Position numbers and translations under genes: made by a program. Under the pieces are notes generated by a model. It had not been told where the DNA came from. It worked only from the letters and a program-made list of their open reading frames with translations, and did not search any database. Positions 1 to 11,100 of a DNA stretch of 64,000 bases are shown here, one piece after another. Origin of the DNA: Budvicia diplopodorum (GTDB taxonomy: Bacteria; Pseudomonadota; Gammaproteobacteria; Enterobacterales; Enterobacteriaceae); the NCBI RefSeq assembly GCF_009800925.1, contig NZ_WOYF01000011.1:1-64000 (forward strand). The letters run 5' to 3'. Position 1 is the first letter of the stretch; every line of letters begins with the position of its first letter.

Positions 1-41
1 TCGTAACGAGAAACGAGATCAAGGGCCTGTCCAATGTGCAT

Positions 42-76
42 AAAAAAATCCGGAAACGGGTGAGCATTTCCGGATT
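42..76 (-). terminator. Rho-independent terminator of pssA
   Basis: On the minus strand a perfect 10-bp stem (AATCCGGAAA at 47-56, TTTCCGGATT at 67-76) with a 10-nt loop is followed by a run of seven T residues. It lies about 90 nt past the pssA stop codon and is the natural end of that transcript. A second small palindrome, GGATCGGT-CA-ACCGATCC at 91-108, sits between it and the gene; its role is unknown. Nothing coding was recognised in positions 1-41. Confidence 0.8.
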
Positions 77-166
77 CTTACACAACCACTGGATCGGTCA
101 ACCGATCCTTAACTGATCGGCATTACCCAGATTCAGGAGGTTTTCATATTAACGTTATAGATCTGA

Positions 167-1522
167 TTACAGGATGCGGCTAATCAATTTATCAATACGG
201 ATTCGCCTTAATCGCCTGATTAATTTGCGTATTTTAACCGGATAAAACTGAATGCTTTGTAGCTGTTGGAAATGGCTAACAATAAAGGTATGCGTCCGAA
301 TACAATCCAATTCATGAAGACGGGCCTGCTTTAATTCCTCTTTGGGGTCATGAATTAAAATTGCATTTTCTAAGTCCAGATGCCATGCCCGGGGATTAAG
401 ATTATTACCGGTAATTAATTGCCAATTATTGTCTACCCACATGCCTTTTAAATGGTAAGTGTTATCTTCATCTTTCCATAATCGAATAGTCAGTAGTTCT
501 TGATCAATATAACGCTGTAAGCGGGTAACAAAACGGCGTAGGTTGATTTCATAAAGGTAGGGTAATGCGCCAATAATTTTAAATGGCTCATCTTCCGGAA
601 TATAGAAGTCATTAGCTGTTTTATCACCGACAATAATTTCAACCTGCTTTCCTTGGCGCAGCAGTGAAATAATATTTTTCACCAATTGGGCTGGTAAATT
701 AAAATAAGGAGTGCAAATTGTTAGTTTTTCTTCGGTGCCGTTCATTAGCCAGTTAATTGTTTTATTTAACGGACTGTGGCGACCTAAACCGACTAATGGC
801 GTTACTGCTAGCTGATTATTATCGGCGTTGGCTTCAAATTGATAATTTTTAACCCGTAGTTCCTGTCTGAATCTCTTTATTTCATTTTTTAACTCTGGGC
901 TACGAGGCCGGTCTTTGTAGTCTAAGCGGTGTACCGCATCAGACGTTAGTACTGATTGTTTCGCATAACCAGCCATACTATCTGCTAGCGCAGTATTAGT
1001 AATAAATTGATAGCGGTCGTAACGGTATTTATCGTGTCTATGAAGATAAACGTCATTAACGCTGGCACCGGTATAGGCAACGGTATTATCGATAATACTA
1101 CCTTTTAGGTGTAGAACGCCTAAAGCTTCACGAGTATTAACTGGAACACCATATATAGGAATTTCAATACCTGAGTGCTGCTGAGCCATTTTGTAATACC
1201 AGTCAGCATTAGTGTTTTCGGCGGTAGCACCAATTCTACCTCGCTGAGCACGATGCCAGTCTACTAGTATCGCCACCTCTAATTCAGGTCGGCGAATCTT
1301 AGCCTGATACACCGCTGACAGAATATCAATACCAGCATCATCATGTTCTAAATAGAGTGCAATCAGGTATATGCGGTGTTCTGCATGGTTAATCAGGTCA
1401 AGTAAAGTAGAGCGATAATCACCAGGCGTTGATAATATTTTAATATTATCAATTGGCTGAGATATTTTAGGCAATTGTGCAAGGTGTTGTTGAGATTTCT
1501 TACGTTTAAATGATGACAACAT
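167..1522 (-). CDS. pssA: CDP-diacylglycerol--serine O-phosphatidyltransferase
   Basis: Makes phosphatidylserine from CDP-diacylglycerol and serine, the committed step to phosphatidylethanolamine. It is a peripheral membrane/ribosome-associated enzyme of the phospholipase D superfamily. The 451-residue product has the same length as E. coli PssA and the same ends (start MLSSFKRKK, end SRIL). Two HKD-type motifs are visible: HLKGSIID in the first half and HLKGMWVD near the C terminus. A longer reading frame reaches 1573, but the ATG at 1522 matches the family N terminus, so I chose it. In E. coli patZ lies between tapT and pssA; here only a 200-bp intergenic region separates them. Confidence 0.97.
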   Translation of the reverse strand: MLSSFKRKKSQQHLAQLPKISQPIDNIKILSTPGDYRSTLLDLINHAEHRIYLIALYLEHDDAGIDILSAVYQAKIRRPELEVAILVDWHRAQRGRIGATAENTNADWYYKMAQQHSGIEIPIYGVPVNTREALGVLHLKGSIIDNTVAYTGASVNDVYLHRHDKYRYDRYQFITNTALADSMAGYAKQSVLTSDAVHRLDYKDRPRSPELKNEIKRFRQELRVKNYQFEANADNNQLAVTPLVGLGRHSPLNKTINWLMNGTEEKLTICTPYFNLPAQLVKNIISLLRQGKQVEIIVGDKTANDFYIPEDEPFKIIGALPYLYEINLRRFVTRLQRYIDQELLTIRLWKDEDNTYHLKGMWVDNNWQLITGNNLNPRAWHLDLENAILIHDPKEELKQARLHELDCIRTHTFIVSHFQQLQSIQFYPVKIRKLIRRLRRIRIDKLISRIL

Positions 1523-1724
1523 CACAGTGCATTCTTCTCTTGTTGGGCTATGGCAAGGGGCCATAGCGTGCAATTAGTTAACAGTCGAATCGGACAATAC
1601 TACCACCACTCAATGGTAATGTGACCAAAAAACAGCACCTATCTTGTAAATCTGTCGATGATATAACATATTTTAACTAGATTGTATCGTATCTATTTGA
1701 TACTAATGAATATTATTCTTTGAG

Positions 1725-2468
1725 TTATAATTTAGCCGTACAATTTTCAGCGGAATGAGCGATGAGGCTTTCCAGTGAGCGGTTAGCTTTACCAGCCAGA
1801 TAACGTTGCTTAAAGTTAACAAAGTAACTATTTAACTGCTCTGACGCTGTAATTTCATTGACCTGTGCCAATAATTTGATAGCTACTTCTACAGTGCAAA
1901 GCTGCTCTTTGGTGCTTGCTTCACGCAAAAGATAATCTGAACTTTCATCTGCCTCAATAGCTAGAATTGGCAGATTATCTAGATAAGGGCTCTTGCGAAA
2001 CATTTTCCGGGCTTCAGCCCATGTGCCGTCAAGCATAATAAATAGCGGGTGCTTTCCGAGCTGTTTGTCGACCGTTTTGGTGACTCTGCCGGGAAGGGCG
2101 TAAGAGGCGGGGAATATCAGATAGGGCTGATAGCTATTATCGGATAATAAAGTCAATAACTGTGGATCGACCGTTGTTCGTGACCAAATGAACGCTGTAG
2201 TCTCAGGAAGTATGTCTGCAATTAGCCTACCGGTATTGCTCGGTTTCAATGGTTCTGTGTCATACATTAATAAACAGAAGCGGCTGTCTGACGTCATTGG
2301 TGAAATCGAAGAGCATAGGCAATGAATTTTGGGTAGTAGGCAGCGGGTACAGCGTATCACTCGGCAGCCTCTGGCTTTATATGACCGGGTTGATTGAGCA
2401 AGACGTTTTTCACGAAGGCCTAATACAGCGTTGTCAACGGAGGGCGTGAATTCAATTTCTGGCTCCAT
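1725..2468 (-). CDS. tapT: tRNA-uridine aminocarboxypropyltransferase (DTW domain)
   Basis: Transfers the 3-amino-3-carboxypropyl group of S-adenosylmethionine to uridine 47 of tRNA (acp3U47). The 247-residue protein has an N-terminal Cys cluster (CTRCLLPKIHCLC), the SAM-site segment DTEPLKPSNTGRLI, and the diagnostic DGTW motif in LDGTWAEARKMFRKSPYL. It is close to E. coli YfiP throughout. A TTG codon 12 codons upstream (2504) would extend the frame, but the ATG at 2468 has an AGGT ribosome site and fits the family better. It lies on the same strand as trxC upstream and pssA downstream. Confidence 0.94.
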   Translation of the reverse strand: MEPEIEFTPSVDNAVLGLREKRLAQSTRSYKARGCRVIRCTRCLLPKIHCLCSSISPMTSDSRFCLLMYDTEPLKPSNTGRLIADILPETTAFIWSRTTVDPQLLTLLSDNSYQPYLIFPASYALPGRVTKTVDKQLGKHPLFIMLDGTWAEARKMFRKSPYLDNLPILAIEADESSDYLLREASTKEQLCTVEVAIKLLAQVNEITASEQLNSYFVNFKQRYLAGKANRSLESLIAHSAENCTAKL

Positions 2469-2621
2469 TTGATCTTTACCTGAAAAATGTATGTTTGGTG
2501 GCAACGATCGATTTTAACACTTTTCCAAAGGAGCATTGATGAAACCAATCAGTTAAGGAGCGCAATAATACGTTATTATGCGCGCCTCGGTTATGGTTTT
2601 ATCATTGATTTATGTTCGAAA

Positions 2622-3047
2622 TTATTTTGCCAGTACTTCATTCAGCCATTGGTTAAATGACTCTTTTGGCATCGCTCCATTCAACATATCTATGCGTTGT
2701 CCCTTCTTGAATACCATAATGGTAGGTATACTACGGATACCATAACGGGCACTTAGCTCCTGTTCTGCTTCGGTATCGACTTTTACAAAGCGGAATTGAC
2801 GCTCTCTTTCTTGAGCTGTATCTTCAAAAATAGATGCAAAGTTAAGGCATGGGCCACACCAGGGTGCCCAAAAATCAACGACGACGGGTAAATCGTCTTT
2901 TAATAATGAATCAAGAGACGTTTTGGTAGCGTTGATCACCTCGCCATCAAAAAGCTCATGTCCGCAGCGACCACATTTGGCGTCTTCTTTAACTCGCTCT
3001 TCAGCAATACGATTGGTTGTTAGGCAAGAAGGACAAAGGGTATTCAT
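2622..3047 (-). CDS. trxC: Thioredoxin 2 with N-terminal zinc ribbon
   Basis: Cytoplasmic disulfide reductase, reduced by thioredoxin reductase and induced by oxidative stress in E. coli. The 141-residue product has the zinc ribbon Cys pairs C5/C8 and C25/C28 that set TrxC apart from TrxA, then a thioredoxin fold with the active site WCGPC at residues 63-67 and the cis-proline loop RSIPT. A GAGGT ribosome site precedes the ATG. An 8-bp inverted repeat (TAAAATTA/TAATTTTA, 3061-3081) lies just upstream in the leader. The gene is divergent from yfiF. Confidence 0.97.
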   Translation of the reverse strand: MNTLCPSCLTTNRIAEERVKEDAKCGRCGHELFDGEVINATKTSLDSLLKDDLPVVVDFWAPWCGPCLNFASIFEDTAQERERQFRFVKVDTEAEQELSARYGIRSIPTIMVFKKGQRIDMLNGAMPKESFNQWLNEVLAK

Positions 3048-3229
3048 GCTGTTACCTCAGTAAAATTACACACTAATTTTACTTATTATGTATAAACGAT
3101 TAACTGTCCACAATGTGGTTTTGTCGATGGTTACAATAGTTTTAGTCTTTTAGCAGATCATTAGTGGCTTACCGGTAAAACATCAGGTAATCTGCGCGCC
3201 GAGTGCGATGGTGGGAGTGGAGAATAGAT

Positions 3230-4273
3230 ATGAATGACTCTTTTAGCGGTAAGAATGGCAAAGTTAAAGTAATGTACGTTCGCGGTGATGACAATAAAGA
3301 TGATAAGAGCAACAAACGCTCTGATAAAAGTCGCCCGGTAAATAAAAATGCTAACCGCAGCGATAAGAATCCACGTTGGGGCGATAGTGACCGTCCGCGT
3401 AAACCAGTACGTAATGAAAATGAAAAGCCAGCCCGCTCAGCATGGCAGGCAAGGTTGCAGGACGTCAGCGAGCCTGAGCCGTTTGATCACGGTGGAATTA
3501 GCGGTAAAAGTCAGATAGATCCGGCTCAACTGCGTAAGCAACGTGAAGAAGAAACAAAGGTTTATGGGGAAAATGCTTGTAAAGCGTTATTCCAGAGCCG
3601 TCCTGATGCGATTGTTCGCGCTTATTTTATTCAATCCGTGACTCCTCGTTTTCGTGAAGCGCTTCGCTGGATGGCGGCTAATCGTAAAGCGTACCACGTC
3701 GTTGAAGAAGAAGAGTTAGCCAAAGTATCAGGTACAGAACACCACGGTGGCGTCTGTTTTCTGATTAAAAAACGTGGTGGATTATCCGTTGCTGATTATT
3801 TAGCGAAAGCAGCAAAAACCGACTGTGTGGTTGCTATGGAGAATGTAGGCAATCCTCATAATCTCGGCGGAATGATGCGTTCTTGTGCTCATTTTGGCGT
3901 CAAGGGCGTATTGCTGCGCGATCCTAGCATGTTGGAGTCCGGTGCTGCCATTCGTACTGCTGAAGGTGGTGCGGAGCATCTTAGCGCTATTGGTATTGAT
4001 GATTTTCCTGAAGCTCTTGATATTTTCCGCCGCGCGGGATATACCATTGTTACTACTTCTAGCCACAAAGGGACGCCATTATCTAAAGCGACCTTACCGG
4101 CTAAAACCGTATTAGTGATTGGTGAAGAGCGTGACGGATTGTCCGATACGGCGATGGAGCAAAGCGATATAAGTGTATCAATTGGCGGTACAGGAAACGT
4201 TGAAAGTCTAAACGTTTCAGTTGCTACAGGTATTTTATTAGCCGAATGGTGGCGCCAGAATTTAGCCAAATAG
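3230..4273 (+). CDS. yfiF: SpoU-family (SPOUT) RNA 2'-O-methyltransferase-like protein YfiF
   Basis: Predicted SAM-dependent RNA ribose methyltransferase of the TrmH/SpoU group; its substrate is not certain. The 347-residue protein starts with a basic, low-complexity region rich in Lys, Asp and Asn (about residues 15-75). A substrate-binding domain follows (about 100-190), then the SPOUT fold with the three SpoU motifs: [28 protein letters not shown] and [16 protein letters not shown]. The start is the ATG at 3230, with GGAG seven bases upstream; a GTG at 3203 lacks support. It runs opposite to its neighbours trxC and yfhL, as in E. coli. Confidence 0.93.
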   Translation: MNDSFSGKNGKVKVMYVRGDDNKDDKSNKRSDKSRPVNKNANRSDKNPRWGDSDRPRKPVRNENEKPARSAWQARLQDVSEPEPFDHGGISGKSQIDPAQLRKQREEETKVYGENACKALFQSRPDAIVRAYFIQSVTPRFREALRWMAANRKAYHVVEEEELAKVSGTEHHGGVCFLIKKRGGLSVADYLAKAAKTDCVVAMENVGNPHNLGGMMRSCAHFGVKGVLLRDPSMLESGAAIRTAEGGAEHLSAIGIDDFPEALDIFRRAGYTIVTTSSHKGTPLSKATLPAKTVLVIGEERDGLSDTAMEQSDISVSIGGTGNVESLNVSVATGILLAEWWRQNLAK

Positions 4274-4318
4274 GCCAGTTCGGTCGGTTTTAGTTTCGAA
4301 ACTAAATGAAATTCAAGG

Positions 4319-4342
4319 GAGCGCTATTAGCGCTCTTTTTTT
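4319..4342 (+). terminator. Terminator of yfiF
   Basis: Stem GAGCGCT (4319-4325), loop ATT, stem AGCGCTC (4329-4335), then seven T residues, 46 nt past the yfiF stop. It sits between the convergent yfiF and yfhL genes. Confidence 0.88.
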
Positions 4343-4362
4343 ACGATTACTTTTTGTCTTTA

Positions 4363-4623
4363 TTATAGTTTATCGGCGTGATGGATTAAAACGAACTTGT
4401 CCCACAGCTGCTCATTGCTCTCTTTGTGCTCGGGATCGTGAATGATAGTGTTATCGATCGGGCATACTTTCATGCAGGTTGGTTGATCGTAGTGGCCAAC
4501 GCACTCAGTGCAGAGATTAGGATTAATTTCATAGATTTCAGCGCCCATTGTAATTGCCTGATTCGGGCATTCCGGCTCGCACATGTCACAGTTAATACAG
4601 CTCTTTTTTATCAATAACGCCAT
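4363..4623 (-). CDS. yfhL: YfhL-type 2[4Fe-4S] ferredoxin
   Basis: Small electron carrier predicted to bind two [4Fe-4S] clusters. The 86-residue product begins MALLIKKSC and matches E. coli YfhL in length and sequence. The first cluster motif is CINCDMCEPECP. The second has the enlarged spacing typical of the AlvinFdx/YfhL type, with Cys in CTECVGHYDQPTCMKVCP. An in-frame ATG three codons upstream (4632) is less likely than 4623, which has AGGTAAGTG upstream. In E. coli yfhL neighbours acpS; here it is next to yfiF. Confidence 0.95.
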   Translation of the reverse strand: MALLIKKSCINCDMCEPECPNQAITMGAEIYEINPNLCTECVGHYDQPTCMKVCPIDNTIIHDPEHKESNEQLWDKFVLIHHADKL

Positions 4624-5068
4624 TTCAATCACTTACCTAAAATTCTTATTTGTATCTGAGAGTGAATCCGCTTGTCTTATCTCATGCTTTTACGCACTCA
4701 TTGTATTGATATTCAGTGTATGGAACGTTGAAAAACGTAAAATATGCAGCAGAGATATTTTTCAGCTCCTAAATACGATGTGTACGAACCATTATCTATA
4801 GTTCAGTAAACACGGGGGATCCAGCGCCGCGCACTGTAACACAAAACCTAAAAAAGCCCAATAATGGCGTTTTTTTAACCGTATTGAAGAGTTAGGCTCT
4901 GCGTAAACTGGCGTGTGCCTATTAGGTAGACAAATCCGTTGGCTGCCTGAAGGGAAAAGGATCGCTACTATAGACGATAAACAGTCAGAGAAAAGGTATA
5001 CTCTCCTAATTATTTTTTCGAGAAGTTTGGTTCAATGAGCATCGCCATATTCTATTATAGGAGTCAGT
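4624..5068. other. Gene-free region between divergent yfhL and pgpC
   Basis: About 445 bp with no credible reading frame. It must hold the yfhL promoter (minus strand) and the pgpC promoter. A TATACT-like -10 is visible about 50 nt before pgpC. An imperfect hairpin of the form AAAAAAGCC...GGCGTTTTTTT (4850-4877) resembles a terminator arm, but no gene for it was found. In E. coli the yfhL-acpS gap encodes the shoB/ohsC toxin-sRNA pair; I see no recognisable equivalent. Confidence 0.5.
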
Positions 5069-5725
5069 TTGTCAGCTAACCAACCACATCGGCGTACCGT
5101 ATTTTTTGATTTGGACGGTACCTTACACCAGCAGGATCTATTTGGTAGCTTCTTACGCTATTTGGTTAAACGTTTACCTATAAACCTGATACTGGTTATT
5201 CCTCTGTTACCTTTAATTGCTCTCGGTTTGTTGATTGGCGGGCGCTCATGCCGCTGGCCTGTTAGTTTATTTTTATGGGCAATGACGGTAGGGCAGGGTG
5301 AGGCTAGGTTGAAACGGCTGGAAGCCCGGTTCGTTGAAAATTTTAAACGGCAGGTTGTTGCTTTTCCTGCCGTTCAAGGGCGCTTGGCTGAGTATATCAA
5401 CGATGAAAATACTGACGTATGGCTGTTAACCGGTTCGCCTCAGAGGCTGGTTGAACAGGTTTATGCCGACTCTTTTTTCATTAAAAAAGTTAATCTTATC
5501 GGCAGTCAGGTAGTCAGAGCCTACGGTGGTTGGGTTATTACTATGCGTTGTCTGAATAAAGAAAAAGTTAATCAGCTCGAACTTCGCCTTGGTAAACCGC
5601 TGACATTATATAGCGGCTACAGCGATAGCATTCAGGACGATCCGGTTCTTTCGCTTTGTGAGTTTGCTTGGAGGGTTGATGCAGAAGGCAATTTAAGTCC
5701 GCTAAAATTTACGTCGCGATTTTGA
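5069..5725 (+). CDS. pgpC: Phosphatidylglycerophosphatase C (HAD family)
   Basis: Dephosphorylates phosphatidylglycerophosphate to phosphatidylglycerol at the inner membrane. The 218-residue protein carries the HAD motif I FFDLDGTLHQQD, motif II LLTGSPQ, and a late acidic motif in YSGYSDSIQDDP. A hydrophobic hairpin lies at about residues 38-58 (LILVIPLLPLIALGLLIGG). The start is a TTG five bases after a GGAG ribosome site; no in-frame ATG lies nearby, and the family N terminus begins here. tadA follows on the same strand after 118 bp, as in E. coli. Confidence 0.93.
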   Translation: MSANQPHRRTVFFDLDGTLHQQDLFGSFLRYLVKRLPINLILVIPLLPLIALGLLIGGRSCRWPVSLFLWAMTVGQGEARLKRLEARFVENFKRQVVAFPAVQGRLAEYINDENTDVWLLTGSPQRLVEQVYADSFFIKKVNLIGSQVVRAYGGWVITMRCLNKEKVNQLELRLGKPLTLYSGYSDSIQDDPVLSLCEFAWRVDAEGNLSPLKFTSRF

Positions 5726-5831
5726 TAGTTAGCAGGAAAGCATCATAAGAGTGCTTTTCCTGAATTAACTAAAAGCGTAATTACATTGCCTGTCTGAATA
5801 GCTCAACAATTGGCAACGCTCTACAACATGA

Positions 5832-6347
<516 letters not shown>

Positions 6348-6366
6348 CCCCCGCGTTTGGGCGAAA

Positions 6367-7839
6367 CTAATTGCGCACGACTAACTGGTTCGGCTTTACT
6401 GCTGGAGAAGATGCGTTTATTTTTGCTTCTTTAGCTGCCTCTAGCAACGTCTGAGACATCTGATGTTCTTTTTCTTGCAGATAGCCAGCTAGGCTAATTC
6501 TGTAACGGCGGATATTTTCAACAAATTGGTATGCCTGATGGCCGCGGGCATAGCCATACTGGGTCCTAGCGTAATACTGCTTCTGGCTGAGCATGGGCAG
6601 CCTTTTCTTTACGTCAGCCCAACTGTCAGGATTTTCTCCCTGCTGTGCCGTAAGGCTACGAGCGTCAAGCATATGGGCATATCCCATATTGTAAGCCGCC
6701 AGAGCGAACCAAATGCGGTCATCTTCAGGAATAGTTCCCGGTATTTTTTCTATCAGCTGTTCAAGGTAAGTAATTCCGCCCTTGATACTCTGTTCCGGGT
6801 CTAGCCGGTCGGTTACGCCCAACGATTCAGCCGTATTACGGGTTAGCATCATAACCCCCCTGACTCCGGTAGCCGATGTTGCCAGTGGATCCCAGTGGGA
6901 CTCCTGATAGGCAATCGCGGCGGCTAACTTCCAGTCTATTTTTGTCACGTGTTTTTCAAAGTAAGGCCGAAGGTTCGGTAATACGTCATCAATAGCGTTT
7001 AGAAAGGTTTTAGTATCCACATAATTGAATTCACCCACGTGGCCCAAGTATTTTTCTTCTAGATTAGCCAACGTTCCGTCTTCAACAACTTGATTAAAGA
7101 AATCCAGCATGGCCGCGTTAAGACTATTGTCTTCGCTATTTTTGACGTACCACATTACAGGCTCTTCTTCAGTGACATCAAAGGCAACGGCCAGATTTGG
7201 ATAAACCCGTTGCACAATGGCAATAGTCACTGAATCAGCGATGGTGTAATCCAGCTTGCCGTCAGCCACTTGCCTGAGTAACTCTGTCGATGAACTGGTT
7301 GATGAGGCATTCCAGTTTAGCTCCGGATATTTGCTCTTTTTTAACTGCTGGAGAGTTGAAATGCTGGCTGAGCCTGTCACCACCGTGAGTTGCCCTTTTA
7401 TATTATCCAAGGACGATGGCTTAGGCGTGCTCTGGTGATAGACCAACTGCTGGGATACGGAGTAGTAAGCCGGGCCAGTATTGTAGTCTTTCATACGCTC
7501 GGGGTTATAAATTAGCCCGGCCGCTAAAATGTCGGCCTTCCGCCCGTCGAGTTCTGGAAAAAGGGTAGTTATATTATGCTGGGCTTCAATATTGAGTTTT
7601 ACACCTAGATACTCAGCGAACAGTTTTACCAGTTCATAATCGAGCCCCCTGGTACCATCACTGCTTTTGTAATAGTAAGGGGTAACGTTCAGCGTGCCGA
7701 CATTCAGTACTCCGCGAGCCTGTATTTCTTGTACTTGGCTGCTGTCGCTACTGCGCCAATGGAGCATTGGCCATAGCGTTAAGGCAATGAGTAAGGTAAC
7801 GACACCAATAAACAGATAACTAATCTTTAGTGGCTTCAA
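6367..7839 (-). CDS. mltF: Membrane-bound lytic murein transglycosylase F
   Basis: Cleaves peptidoglycan glycan strands with 1,6-anhydro-MurNAc formation. The 490-residue protein has an N-terminal hydrophobic anchor (residues 7-25), a periplasmic SBP_bac_3-like domain (about 40-265), and a C-terminal SLT domain with catalytic E313 in AYQESHWDP, followed by the GVRGVMMLT and AAYNMGYAH signatures. The start is TTG, giving [10 protein letters not shown], which matches the conserved family N terminus. It is about 28 residues shorter than E. coli MltF at the C terminus. It is divergent from purL. Confidence 0.94.
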   Translation of the reverse strand: MKPLKISYLFIGVVTLLIALTLWPMLHWRSSDSSQVQEIQARGVLNVGTLNVTPYYYKSSDGTRGLDYELVKLFAEYLGVKLNIEAQHNITTLFPELDGRKADILAAGLIYNPERMKDYNTGPAYYSVSQQLVYHQSTPKPSSLDNIKGQLTVVTGSASISTLQQLKKSKYPELNWNASSTSSSTELLRQVADGKLDYTIADSVTIAIVQRVYPNLAVAFDVTEEEPVMWYVKNSEDNSLNAAMLDFFNQVVEDGTLANLEEKYLGHVGEFNYVDTKTFLNAIDDVLPNLRPYFEKHVTKIDWKLAAAIAYQESHWDPLATSATGVRGVMMLTRNTAESLGVTDRLDPEQSIKGGITYLEQLIEKIPGTIPEDDRIWFALAAYNMGYAHMLDARSLTAQQGENPDSWADVKKRLPMLSQKQYYARTQYGYARGHQAYQFVENIRRYRISLAGYLQEKEHQMSQTLLEAAKEAKINASSPAVKPNQLVVRN

Positions 7840-8088
7840 ATAATTTTCTCTATAGGTGAAATTTGGGCTGAATACGGTTAGAGCGGGATGCTATTTGAGG
7901 TTTAACGTGCTCCGATCTGAATCATTTCGGACAGCGATCTATCTGTTGATATTCAATGAAATTATCTATTTTTCTATCGTGTGATAGCCAGCGAGCCTAT
8001 ATGCTATTGAGGCATTTTGCTTAACTAGACGCCTCTTGGCAAACACTATGTGTCAGGTACGGAATTTTCCCATTAGAAAATAATAGCG

Positions 8089-8104
8089 ACGCAAACGGTT
8101 TCGT
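8089..8104 (+). promoter_or_regulatory. PurR operator of purL
   Basis: ACGCAAACGGTTTCGT matches every fixed position of the PurR consensus ANGCAANCGNTTNCNT. It lies about 17 bp upstream of a perfect TATAAT at 8122-8127, so it covers the -35 region of the purL promoter, as expected for repression by PurR with hypoxanthine/guanine. Confidence 0.88.
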
Positions 8105-8121
8105 CATCGTGATTGATTCTC

Positions 8122-8127
8122 TATAAT
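8122..8127 (+). promoter_or_regulatory. -10 element of the purL promoter
   Basis: Exact TATAAT 47 nt before the purL start codon. The -35 region at the correct spacing (about 8099-8104) is poor and is overlapped by the PurR box. Confidence 0.65.
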
Positions 8128-8173
8128 GGCGTCAGTTTTCCTTCGCTCATCCTTAGACTAGAGAAACGCTACT

Positions 8174-11100
8174 ATGGAAATTTTGCGTGGTTCCCCTGCT
8201 TTATCCGCTTTTCGTATCACTAAATTACTCTCTTTATGTGAGGATGCTCAAATTCCAGTCAGCGATATTTACGCTGAATACGTCCATTTTGCGGCTTTGA
8301 CTTCCCCGCTATCAGAAAGTGAGGCCACCAAGCTCCAGCGTTTACTCAAATATGGCCCGTCTTTGGCGGAACACCAACCTGAAGGTCGGTTGCTGCTGGT
8401 TACGCCAAGACCGGGAACGATTTCACCATGGTCTTCTAAAGCGACGGACATTGCACATAACTGTGGTTTAGGGCTGATTCAGCGTCTGGAACGTGGAATT
8501 GCCTACTATATTCAGGCCGAGACATTAACGTCATCCCAGTGGCATACGTTGGCCGGGTTACTCCACGATCGTATGATGGAGTCGGTATTTACCGATTTCA
8601 ACCAGACGGAAGCCTTGTTCTCTCAGCATCAGCCGGCTCCTTTAGTTGAGGTTGATATTTTGAACGAGGGGCGTGAAGCGCTCGAAGATGTGAACCAGAA
8701 GCTAGGGCTGGCTTTAGCTTCGGATGAAATTGATTACCTGTTAAACGCGTTTAATCGTCTGGGTCGCAATCCGACCGATATTGAGCTGTATATGTTCGCT
8801 CAGGCTAATTCTGAGCACTGTCGGCATAAGATTTTTAACGCTGACTGGATTATCGATGGGAAAACCCAGCCTAAATCATTATTTAAGATGATTAAGAACA
8901 CCTTTGAACAACATCCTGACTATGTTTTATCTGCCTATAAAGATAACGCGGCCGTGATGGAAGGGTCTGACGTCGGCCGATTCTTTGCTCAACCGGATTC
9001 AGGCATCTATGACTACCGTCAGGAATTAGCTCATATTCTGATGAAAGTAGAAACGCATAATCATCCGACGGCTATTTCACCTTGGCCGGGAGCCGCTACC
9101 GGTTCTGGCGGAGAAATCAGAGACGAGGGCGCGACCGGCCGGGGGGCTAAACCTAAAGCTGGCTTAGTCGGATTTTCCGTTTCAAACCTGCGCATTCCCG
9201 GCTTTGAACAACCGTGGGAGCAAAACTTCGGTAAGCCTGACCGCATTGTGACCGCGTTAGATATTATGACCGACGGGCCTTTAGGCGGCGCTGCTTTTAA
9301 CAACGAGTTTGGTCGCCCGGCTATTTTAGGCTACTTCCGTACCTATGAAGAAAGCGTCGCTAGCCATAATGGGCAGGAGCTTCGAGGCTACCATAAACCG
9401 ATTATGCTAGCCGGTGGTCTGGGGAATATTCGAGCGGATCACGTTCAGAAAGGTGAGATTGTAGTCGGAGCCAAGCTGATTGTGCTCGGTGGCCCATCAA
9501 TGAACATTGGTCTTGGTGGCGGTGCGGCTTCATCGATGGCATCGGGTCAGTCAGATGCTGATTTAGATTTCGCTTCCGTTCAGCGAGATAACCCTGAAAT
9601 GGAGCGCCGCTGTCAGGAGGTTATCGATCGCTGCTGGCAAATGGGCGATGACAACCCAATTTTATTTATTCATGACGTCGGTGCTGGTGGTTTGTCTAAC
9701 GCTATGCCGGAGTTAGTCAGCGATGGTGGGCGCGGCGGTAAGTTTGAACTGCGTGACATTCTTAACGATGAGCCGGGCATGAGCCCGTTGGCAGTTTGGT
9801 GTAATGAATCGCAGGAGCGTTATGTCTTAGCGATATCACCGGATCAACTATCGCGATTCGATGCCATTTGCCAACGCGAGCGGGCCCCGTATGCGGTAAT
9901 TGGTGAAGCCACCGAAGAGCTTCATTTAACGATGAATGACCGCCATTTTGATAATAAACCGATCGATCTGCCGCTGGACGTTTTATTGGGTAAAACGCCA
10001 AAAATGGTACGGGATGTCAAATCTCTGAGCTTCAGTGGCCAGATGCTAGATCGTGCAGGTATCACGCTCGAAGATGCCATTAAGCGAGTGCTTCATTTAC
10101 CTGCGGTCGCTGAGAAAACCTTCCTGATTACCATTGGCGATCGCTCGGTAACCGGTATGGTTGCCAGAGATCAAATGATTGGACCTTGGCAAATACCGGT
10201 CGCGGACTGTGCCGTGACGACTGCCAGCTATGATAGCTACTATGGTGAAGCGATGTCGCTGGGCGAAAGAGCCCCGGTGGCGTTACTGGATTTTGCCGCA
10301 TCGGCCCGTCTGGCCGTTGGTGAAGCGATAACTAACATTGCAGCGACTCAGATTGGCGAGCTTAAACGAATTAAGCTCTCGGCAAACTGGATGGCTGCTG
10401 CGGGCCATCCGGGAGAAGATGCCGGTTTGTACGAAGCCGTTCGTGCCGTTGGCGAAGAGCTTTGTCCGGCACTGGGCATCACCATACCGGTGGGTAAAGA
10501 CTCGATGTCGATGAAAACCCGTTGGCAGCAGGGCGATGAAACGCTTGAGATGACTTCCCCTTTATCATTAGTCATTACGGCGTTTGCCCGTATCGAAGAC
10601 GTGCGTAGTACCGTAACGCCACAGCTGCGTACCGATAAAGGCGAAAATACGCTGCTATTGATAGACTTAGGCGAAGGGCGTAATGGCTTAGGCGCAACGG
10701 CGTTAGCGCAGGTTTATCGGCAGCTGGGCAATAAACCGGCAGATGTGCATAGCGCAGACAAGCTGGCCGGTTTCTTTAATGCGATGCAGACTCTGGTCGC
10801 CGATCGCTCACTGTTGGCTTATCACGATAGGTCTGACGGCGGATTAATCATCACATTAGCCGAAATGGCTTTTGCTGGCCATTGTGGACTGGACATTCAG
10901 CTGGAATCGTTAGATGAAGATCTGCTATCCGTATTGTTCAATGAAGAGCTTGGTGCTGTTATTCAAGTCACTCAAAGCAATCTCGAGCAGGTTAAACAGC
11001 GTCTGGCTACGTTTGGTTTGGCTGACTGCGTTCATGAAATTGGCCGTGCCGTGGTGGGCGATAATATTTGTCTTCGTCAGGGGAAACGGTCGGTGTATCA

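Noticed and set aside
5035-5079. 14-codon leader frame overlapping the pgpC start
   Set aside because: Could couple to the TTG start of pgpC, but it is short, its ribosome site is weak, and chance occurrence is likely.
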